From: Bacteroidales bacterium UBA5072
GTDB taxonomy: Bacteria > Bacteroidota > Bacteroidia > Bacteroidales > UBA10428
NCBI GenBank assembly: GCA_002415855.1
Contig: DIAS01000098.1
Coordinates: 15,573 to 62,466 of the forward strand
Length of the DNA: 46,894 nt
Direction: 5' to 3'
In this document: one piece after another, positions 41,437-46,894 of the stretch
Numbering within the stretch: position 1 is the stretch's first letter
How the letters are laid out: each line of letters starts with the position of its first letter
Program-made: the position numbers and the translations under genes
Notes under the pieces: generated by a model
Seen by the model: only the letters and a program-made list of their open reading frames with translations
What the model was told of the DNA's origin: nothing
Database searches by the model: none

Positions 41437-41853
41437 TTATTCTCCGATAATTTTCACCAACACTCTTTTGCTGCGTTTTCCGTCGAATTCGCCGTAAAAG
41501 ATCTGTTCCCATGGGCCAAAGTCCAGGTGTCCCCCGGTGACAGCTGCAACAACTTCACGGCCCATGATGGTCCGCTTGAGATGGGCATCTGCATTATCCT
41601 CAAAACCATTATGGCGGTACTGGGAGTAAGGCTTTTCCGGAGCGAGTTTTTCCAGCCACACTTCAAAGTCGTGGTGCAAACCCGCTTCATCATCATTGAT
41701 AAAAACGCTGCTTGTAATATGCATGGCATTGCATAATAAAATGCCCTCCTTGATGCCGCTTTCTTCGAGGCATTGTTGAACCTGGGGCGTTATGTTCAGC
41801 AGCTGACGGCGGCTTTGTGTATTGAACCACAATTCTTTCCGGTATGATTTCAT
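41437..41853 (-). CDS. YjbQ-family (UPF0047) protein
   Basis: A 138-residue protein of the YjbQ fold, with the conserved segments NAMHITSSVFINDDE, HHDFEVWLEKLAP, DNADAHLKRTIMGREV and GPWEQIFYGEFDG; the His residues form the putative metal or phosphate site. Members show weak thiamine-phosphate synthase activity, and annotation follows that, but the true role is unsettled. It is the last gene of the nucleotide-sugar run, 11 bp after the phosphomutase stop. Confidence 0.92.
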   Translation of the reverse strand: MKSYRKELWFNTQSRRQLLNITPQVQQCLEESGIKEGILLCNAMHITSSVFINDDEAGLHHDFEVWLEKLAPEKPYSQYRHNGFEDNADAHLKRTIMGREVVAAVTGGHLDFGPWEQIFYGEFDGKRSKRVLVKIIGE

Positions 41854-41864
41854 GCAGTAGGTGT

Positions 41865-43610
41865 TTATCTCAGCTTGAGATCCCTGATGATATTCTCGAT
41901 CTTGGTATCCAGCAAATTGTTCGCCGACTCATAATCCTGTATGGATTTGAGAGCTTCCTTAACACCGAAGTAAAACTTGATCTTCGGTTCCGTGCCGGAA
42001 GGTCTGATCGATATCTTGGTTCCGCCGGCAGTGAAAAACTGCAAAACATCTGCCTTTGGTATGACAATACCCCCGTTCTTTTTATTAGCTTTTTCAAGGC
42101 ATCCGGGATCGAGGTAATCCATCACCTCGGTCAGCGGATCATTGTTGATTGCTGATGGCGGGTTTTGTCTGAAATTCAGCATCATCTGTTGTATTTCTTC
42201 AACCCCTGACTTACCTTTCTTCTCGACAGAGATGAGCTTTTCTTTATATAGACCGAATTCCCTGTAGATTTCAAGCAATTGGTCATACATCGTAAGGCCA
42301 TGATCCTTTGCATAGGCAGCAGCCTCAGCTATAAGAGCGCAAGACATAACTGCATCCTTGTCGCGCACAAACTCACCAGCCAGATATCCATAGCTTTCCT
42401 CGCCTCCACCGATGAATGTCTTCTTGCCTTCGAAGGTCTTGATCACATCAGCAATATATTTGAATCCTGTAAGCACGTCATAACAGGCAACATGGAACTT
42501 GCGGGCAATATCGGCGAGTAATTCAGTTGTAACAATAGTTTTAACAATATATTCATTGCCTTTCAGTTTACCGTTGGCAGACCATTTTGTCAGCAGATAA
42601 TTGATCAGCAGGGAAGCCGACTGGTTACCGTTAAGCACGATATAACGACCCTGGCTGCTTTTTACTACCACACCCACGCGGTCAGCGTCCGGATCGGTGG
42701 CCAGAACAATATCCGCCCCTGTTTCTTCCGCTTTCCTGATGGCCATTCCCAACGCTGCACTTTCTTCGGGATTGGGAGAGTGAACAGTGGGGAAATTTCC
42801 ATCCGGGATATTCTGTTCATCCACTCCGATGATATTGGTGAAACCGAATTTGCGTAAAACCTGAGGAACCAGCTTTACTCCTGAACCGTGGATGGGCGTG
42901 TATACGATCTTCATCTCGTGTTGTCTCCTGATCACATCAGGCGACAAGGAAAGGCCTGTTATCTTGTCTGTATATAGCTCATCGATCTCATCCCCAATCA
43001 GTTCTATGTTTTCAGGTTTTGCCTTGAAATTAACATAATCAACCGATTGAATGGCTTGTACTTCCCTGATAATTGCCTTGTCATGAGGTGCAATGATCTG
43101 TCCGCCATCATCCCAGTATGCTTTGTACCCATTGTATTCCTTTGGATTATGAGATGCCGTTACCACTACACCACTCTGGCATTTAAAATACCGGATGGCA
43201 AATGAAAGTTCGGGTGTTGGCCTGAGGGCTTTAAAAAGATATACTTTAAAACCATTGGCAGAGAATATGTTGGCCGTAGTTTCGGCAAACAGCCTGCTGT
43301 TATTTCGGGAATCATGGGCAATAGCAACGCTGATCTGAGGAACCTGATTAAATTCCTTTTTCAGGTAATTGCTTAAACCCTGGGTTGCCATAGCCACAGT
43401 ATAAATATTCATTCGGTTTGTGCCAACCCCCATGATACCCCGTAAACCACCTGTACCGAATTCAAGATCACGGTAAAAACATTCGATGAGCTCAGATTCG
43501 TTGCCGTCTATCAATGCTCTGACTTTTTCACGGGTTTCCGGATCGTACCGGTCGCTTAACCATTGGCTGGCCCTTTCCCTCACGCTAGAAATGAATCCTT
43601 TGTTTTCCAT
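41865..43610 (-). CDS. phosphohexomutase (phosphoglucomutase/phosphomannomutase family)
   Basis: A 581-residue alpha-D-phosphohexomutase that moves phosphate between C1 and C6 of glucose or mannose. The phosphoserine is S153 (VVTASHNPKEYNG), the Mg2+ loop is DPDADRVG near 304-311, the sugar loop GGGEESYG is near 400, and the phosphate-binding RPSGTEPKIK closes it. The length fits the PGM2-like group common in Bacteroidota. It would supply glucose 1-phosphate for rfbA and UDP-glucose, which explains its place 15 bp after rfbD. Confidence 0.92.
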   Translation of the reverse strand: MENKGFISSVRERASQWLSDRYDPETREKVRALIDGNESELIECFYRDLEFGTGGLRGIMGVGTNRMNIYTVAMATQGLSNYLKKEFNQVPQISVAIAHDSRNNSRLFAETTANIFSANGFKVYLFKALRPTPELSFAIRYFKCQSGVVVTASHNPKEYNGYKAYWDDGGQIIAPHDKAIIREVQAIQSVDYVNFKAKPENIELIGDEIDELYTDKITGLSLSPDVIRRQHEMKIVYTPIHGSGVKLVPQVLRKFGFTNIIGVDEQNIPDGNFPTVHSPNPEESAALGMAIRKAEETGADIVLATDPDADRVGVVVKSSQGRYIVLNGNQSASLLINYLLTKWSANGKLKGNEYIVKTIVTTELLADIARKFHVACYDVLTGFKYIADVIKTFEGKKTFIGGGEESYGYLAGEFVRDKDAVMSCALIAEAAAYAKDHGLTMYDQLLEIYREFGLYKEKLISVEKKGKSGVEEIQQMMLNFRQNPPSAINNDPLTEVMDYLDPGCLEKANKKNGGIVIPKADVLQFFTAGGTKISIRPSGTEPKIKFYFGVKEALKSIQDYESANNLLDTKIENIIRDLKLR

Positions 43611-43625
43611 ATATCATGCTTATAT

Positions 43626-44516
43626 TTATGGCAATCTGAATTCGTATGAATGATTAAGATTATGAATGGCGGTTATCAGACTTTGTTTCCAATGTGGTAT
43701 TTTCAATCCAAAGGTACTTTTAATTTTTGTTTTATCCATGACACTATATTCGGGTCTTCTGGCCGGAAGCGGATACTCGCTGGTCCGGATGGGATGCACG
43801 TTGCATACTGATCCTGTCAGTGACATAATCTCAACTGCGAAATCATACCAGCTGCAAACACCTTCGTTGGCGTAATTGAATATTCCGGATTTAAAACCAT
43901 GATTCTCAGAATACACGATAATATCCAGCAGGGCTTGGGCCAGATCACCGGCATAGGTAGGACTTCCTGTTTGATCAAACACCACTCCCAGTTCGCTTCG
44001 TTCACCAAACAGCCGGATCATGTTCCTGAGGAAGTTATTCCCATATTCGCTATAAAGCCAGGATGTTCTGATGACCATGCACCGGGAATTATTCCAGAGC
44101 GACATCTCTCCTTTCAGCTTGCTTTCGGCGTACACCGATGTTACAGCAGGATCTTCCTCTTCCAAGTGGGGAAGCCAGCTTTCCCCGGAATAGACATAAT
44201 CTGTTGAAATATGCAGCAGATAGACAGGTCTCTGCCTGCACAAGTTACCCAGCAATACCGGTATGCCCTCATTGACGGAAAAGGCTTGTTCCCGTTCTTT
44301 TTCTGCCCTGTCAACAGCAGTATAGGCAGCGCAGTTTATAATATAATCAAACGCTCTTTTCTCAAAAAACTGCTGAACCTGATGCTCTTTAGTCAGGTCA
44401 AGGTCCTGGAAATCAATGAAAGTGTATTCAAACTGGTTGTAAAACCTGGACCGTTCCTTTAACGAACTGCCCAATTGGCCATTGGCACCTGTTACCAAGA
44501 TCTGCTTCATGTGCAT
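43626..44516 (-). CDS. rfbD: dTDP-4-dehydrorhamnose reductase
   Basis: An NAD(P)H-dependent short-chain reductase of about 296 residues, the last step of dTDP-L-rhamnose synthesis. The cofactor loop TGANGQLG is at the N-terminus. The catalytic Tyr and Lys are in SVYAESKLKGE, and the Thr-containing TDYVYSG precedes it. The start is taken as the ATG at 44516, whose A is shared with the rfbC stop (TGATG); another ATG lies two codons in. It overlaps rfbC by one base. Confidence 0.92.
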   Translation of the reverse strand: MHMKQILVTGANGQLGSSLKERSRFYNQFEYTFIDFQDLDLTKEHQVQQFFEKRAFDYIINCAAYTAVDRAEKEREQAFSVNEGIPVLLGNLCRQRPVYLLHISTDYVYSGESWLPHLEEEDPAVTSVYAESKLKGEMSLWNNSRCMVIRTSWLYSEYGNNFLRNMIRLFGERSELGVVFDQTGSPTYAGDLAQALLDIIVYSENHGFKSGIFNYANEGVCSWYDFAVEIMSLTGSVCNVHPIRTSEYPLPARRPEYSVMDKTKIKSTFGLKIPHWKQSLITAIHNLNHSYEFRLP

Positions 44517-45070
44517 CAAATGCTTATGTCCTTGTTCAGTTGCCCGAAAGCAGGCAAGTTCATGTCCCGCTCAGAAACCAGTACTGCTGAAGGTATCAGT
44601 TTCCAGTCAATATTCAGGGTCTTGTCATTATAAACTATACCTCTTTCAGCATACTTGCTGTAATAATCATCGGTTTTGTAGAGTACGACAGCTTTTTTTG
44701 ATAGAACCGAGAAGCCATGTGCGAATCCCCGCGGTATCAAAAGTTGGAGCTTATTTTCACACGATAAATGGATGCCGTACCATTGACCAAAAGAGGAGGA
44801 TCCTTTCCTGATGTCCACTGCAACATCATATATTTCGCCCTGTATCACGCGTACGAGCTTGGTTTGTGAATTTGGTTCGAGTTGGTAATGCAGGCCACGG
44901 ATAACGCCATAAGCGGATTCTGATTGATTGTCCTGAACAAAATCATAATGAATTCCGGCAGACTGTAAAACACGGCGGTTAAAACTTTCATAAAAATACC
45001 CGCGTGAATCCGGGAATATTCTGGGTTTTAAAATGTACAGTTCCTTGAATCCCGTCTCAATTATTTCCAT
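44516..45070 (-). CDS. rfbC: dTDP-4-dehydrorhamnose 3,5-epimerase
   Basis: A 184-residue cupin epimerase. The family segment SYGVIRGLHYQ-type loop carries the general base His61, with Lys71 after it, and GYFYESFNRR and PRGFAHGFSVLS are present. The C-terminal half holds the conserved YNDKTLNIDW. It inverts C3 and C5 of dTDP-4-keto-6-deoxyglucose. It overlaps rfbA by 10 bases and rfbD by one. The dehydratase rfbB is not in the window and may lie elsewhere. Confidence 0.94.
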   Translation of the reverse strand: MEIIETGFKELYILKPRIFPDSRGYFYESFNRRVLQSAGIHYDFVQDNQSESAYGVIRGLHYQLEPNSQTKLVRVIQGEIYDVAVDIRKGSSSFGQWYGIHLSCENKLQLLIPRGFAHGFSVLSKKAVVLYKTDDYYSKYAERGIVYNDKTLNIDWKLIPSAVLVSERDMNLPAFGQLNKDISI

Positions 45071-45966
45071 CCGTTGTCTTCAATTTCGAAATTATAAAAC
45101 TTTTCATCAGCAATCTTCAGCAGGTATTTGCCGTATTGATTCTTTGTCAGGGGCCTGGCCAGTGAAATCAGTTGCTCTCTGTTTATAAAGCCCTGTTTAA
45201 ACGCGATTTCCTCGATACATGATACCTTGAGCCCCTGTCTTTCTTCAATAGTCTGGACATACACCGATGCCTGCAGGAGGGTTTCATGGGTACCCGTATC
45301 GAGCCAGGCGATGCCACGGCCCATGATCTTTGTTTTTAGCCGGTTCTCAACCAGGTAAAGCCGGTTAAGATCTGAAATTTCAAGTTCTCCGCGACCCGAT
45401 GGTTTAAGCTTTTTGGCTTTGGACACCACATCATTGCTGTAAAAATACAATCCGGTAACTGCATAATTCGATTTGGGATTTTCCGGCTTTTCTTCAATAC
45501 TCATTACCTTTCCCTGGTCATTGAATTCCACTACACCATACCGCTCGGGATCATTGACATAGTAACCGAAAACCACAGCACCATCCTGCAGTTTGGCTGT
45601 TTCTGTCACAATCTTACCCAGGCCGTGTCCGTAAAAAATGTTGTCTCCCAGGATCATGCAAACAGTATCATTACCGATGAATTCTTCACCAATGATAAAG
45701 GCCTGTGCAAGTCCGTCAGGGGACGGCTGCGATGCATACGAAAGGTCAAGGCCCAGTTGACTGCCATTTCCGAAAAGATCTTGGAACAAATGCAGATCCT
45801 GAGGGGTGGATATGATGAGTATTTCCCTGATACCAGCCAGCATCAATACACCCAGCGGGTAGTATATCATGGGTTTATCATAGATCGGTATGATCTGCTT
45901 TGAAATGCTCTTGGTAATCGGATATAAACGGGTACCGGAGCCACCTGCAAGTATTATTCCTTTCAT
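45061..45966 (-). CDS. rfbA: glucose-1-phosphate thymidylyltransferase
   Basis: A 301-residue nucleotidyltransferase that makes dTDP-glucose from glucose 1-phosphate and dTTP. The signature GGSGTRLYPITKSISKQ starts at residue 8. The metal and sugar-binding segments LGDNIFYGHGL, EEKPENPKSNYAVTGLYFY and WLDTGTHETLLQA follow. Its -7 box at 45987-45994 suggests it starts its own transcript, though ugd is just upstream on the same strand. Confidence 0.95.
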   Translation of the reverse strand: MKGIILAGGSGTRLYPITKSISKQIIPIYDKPMIYYPLGVLMLAGIREILIISTPQDLHLFQDLFGNGSQLGLDLSYASQPSPDGLAQAFIIGEEFIGNDTVCMILGDNIFYGHGLGKIVTETAKLQDGAVVFGYYVNDPERYGVVEFNDQGKVMSIEEKPENPKSNYAVTGLYFYSNDVVSKAKKLKPSGRGELEISDLNRLYLVENRLKTKIMGRGIAWLDTGTHETLLQASVYVQTIEERQGLKVSCIEEIAFKQGFINREQLISLARPLTKNQYGKYLLKIADEKFYNFEIEDNGWK

Positions 45967-45986
45967 GGGTAGTCAGTTATCTGCAG

Positions 45987-45994
45987 CAAAATTA
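45987..45994 (-). promoter_or_regulatory. -7 box of the rfbA promoter
   Basis: On the minus strand TAATTTTG is an exact TAnnTTTG, about 20 bases before the rfbA start. The same 12-base context is found before the dehydrogenase gene at 36711-36721. No clear -33 box. Confidence 0.4.
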
Positions 45995-46021
45995 TAATTT
46001 ATGATGATGATTTGGATGTAA

Positions 46022-46894
46022 TTATTCAATAGCTTTTTTGCCCCGGCCAATACCATAATAGGTAAATCCCATCTCTTCCAGTTCGGCAGGATCATAAATA
46101 TTGCGACCGTCGAATATGATCCTTTCTTTCATGATCTGTCCAAGTAACCGGAAATTGGGGATTCTGAACTCTGACCACTCGGTAACCAGCACCAGCGCAC
46201 TGGCCTCCATCAGGGCATCATACATATCATGTCCATAAACTACCTGATCACCCAGCACGATTCTGGCTTCCGGCATGGCTACGGGGTCATATACCCTGAC
46301 CATAGCCCCTGCCTTGATGAGTTGTTCAATGATCTTCAGCGAGGGTGCCTCCCGGATATCATCGGTATCGGGCTTGAATGACAGACCCCATACCCCGAAT
46401 ACCCTGTTCTTCAGCTCTCCTCTGAAGTGGCTGGATATTTTCCGGAACAGGACTTCTTTCTGCTTCTTATTAACATTTTCTGCTGCTTTAATTAGCTCGA
46501 GCGGGTAGCCGAAATCTCCTGCAGTCTTGATCAGCGCACGCAGGTCCTTGGGGAAGCAAGAACCGCCAAATCCAACACCGGCATTGATAAACCTGTTACC
46601 GATCCGGGGGTCACTGCCTATGCCCTGTCGGACCGAATTAATATCTGCTCCGACAAGGTCACACAAATTTGCCAGATCGTTCATAAAGCTGATCTTGGTG
46701 GCCAGCATGCAGTTGGCAGCATATTTTGTTAGTTCTGCCGAAGGAATATCCATGTGTATGATCGAACGGCCACTCAAAAGAAAAGGATGATACAAACGGT
46801 CAAGAATTTTCCGGGCCGTCTCCGATTCAATGCCGAGAATAATTCTGTCAGGATTCAGGAAATCCTCCACTGCTGCGCCTTCTTTCAGGAATTC
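46022..46894 (-). CDS. UDP-glucose 6-dehydrogenase, C-terminal part (cut by window edge)
   Basis: The frame runs open to the window edge. It reads EFLKEGAAVEDFLNPDRIILG at the edge (46894 to 46835), the middle of UDP-glucose/GDP-mannose dehydrogenases, so about a third is missing. Visible are the catalytic Cys in GVGFGGSCFPKDL, the helical linker, and the C-terminal domain (VWGLSFKPDTDDIREAPS, RVYDPVAMP). The internal GTG at 46868-46870 is not the true start. It oxidises UDP-glucose to UDP-glucuronate for surface polysaccharide. The 56 bp to rfbA hold an rfbA promoter box. Confidence 0.93.
   Translation of the reverse strand, partial: EFLKEGAAVEDFLNPDRIILGIESETARKILDRLYHPFLLSGRSIIHMDIPSAELTKYAANCMLATKISFMNDLANLCDLVGADINSVRQGIGSDPRIGNRFINAGVGFGGSCFPKDLRALIKTAGDFGYPLELIKAAENVNKKQKEVLFRKISSHFRGELKNRVFGVWGLSFKPDTDDIREAPSLKIIEQLIKAGAMVRVYDPVAMPEARIVLGDQVVYGHDMYDALMEASALVLVTEWSEFRIPNFRLLGQIMKERIIFDGRNIYDPAELEEMGFTYYGIGRGKKAIE

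Noticed and set aside
46889..46894. window ending exactly in an EcoRI site (GAATTC)
   Set aside because: It may only reflect how the window was cut or chance; it says nothing firm about biology.

Overview
The window looks like chromosomal DNA of a Bacteroidota bacterium, probably Bacteroidales or a relative. The signs are a SusC/SusD pair, many short Cys-anchored lipoproteins, several promoters of the Bacteroidota form (TTTG, about 20 bp, TAnnTTTG), weak Shine-Dalgarno sequences, and a set of PLP and cell-surface genes typical of the group. I see no rRNA, tRNA, CRISPR array, insertion sequence or prophage. The last gene runs off the right edge.

Left part (1-6.4 kb): an EamA-type transporter on the minus strand, whose upstream DNA is an 18-copy heptamer array. 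Then comes a five-gene plus-strand operon of heterodisulfide-reductase-like redox proteins: HdrC, HdrB, a short HdrA, a second HdrC, and a membrane HdrE/HdrD fusion. Together they suggest a flavin and iron-sulfur electron-transfer complex tied to the membrane. 6.3-10.4 kb: an MFS/spermidine-synthase fusion and a YfcC-type carrier, both on the minus strand.

10.8-20.2 kb: a SusC/SusD uptake locus with two further surface lipoproteins, closed by a strong terminator, then cysC-cysD-cysN for sulfate activation to PAPS. 20.3-28.1 kb: a small outer-membrane barrel, a NlpC/P60 peptidase, a PgpH-type 7TM-HD protein, a TSUP anion permease, a tiny lipoprotein in a frame that is easily missed, a BtuB-like TonB receptor and an RRM protein.

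28.2-31.4 kb is the least explained part: a small protein with two phage-integrase-type repeats and a helix-turn-helix, a 318-residue protein I do not recognise, and a PAS-class III cyclase whose residues predict cAMP. All three are on one strand. 31.5-41.4 kb holds amino-acid metabolism (ornithine aminotransferase, a tyrosine phenol-lyase-like enzyme, a class V aminotransferase, arginine decarboxylase), a polyol-type dehydrogenase, two lone receiver proteins and a lipoprotein fusing a jelly-roll to a PHP-like domain. 41.4-46.9 kb is a minus-strand run for nucleotide-sugar supply (ugd, rfbA, rfbC, rfbD, phosphohexomutase) ending in a YjbQ protein.

A thread across the window is a family of degenerate 7-bp tandem repeats placed exactly at gene borders, with different sequences but the same period.
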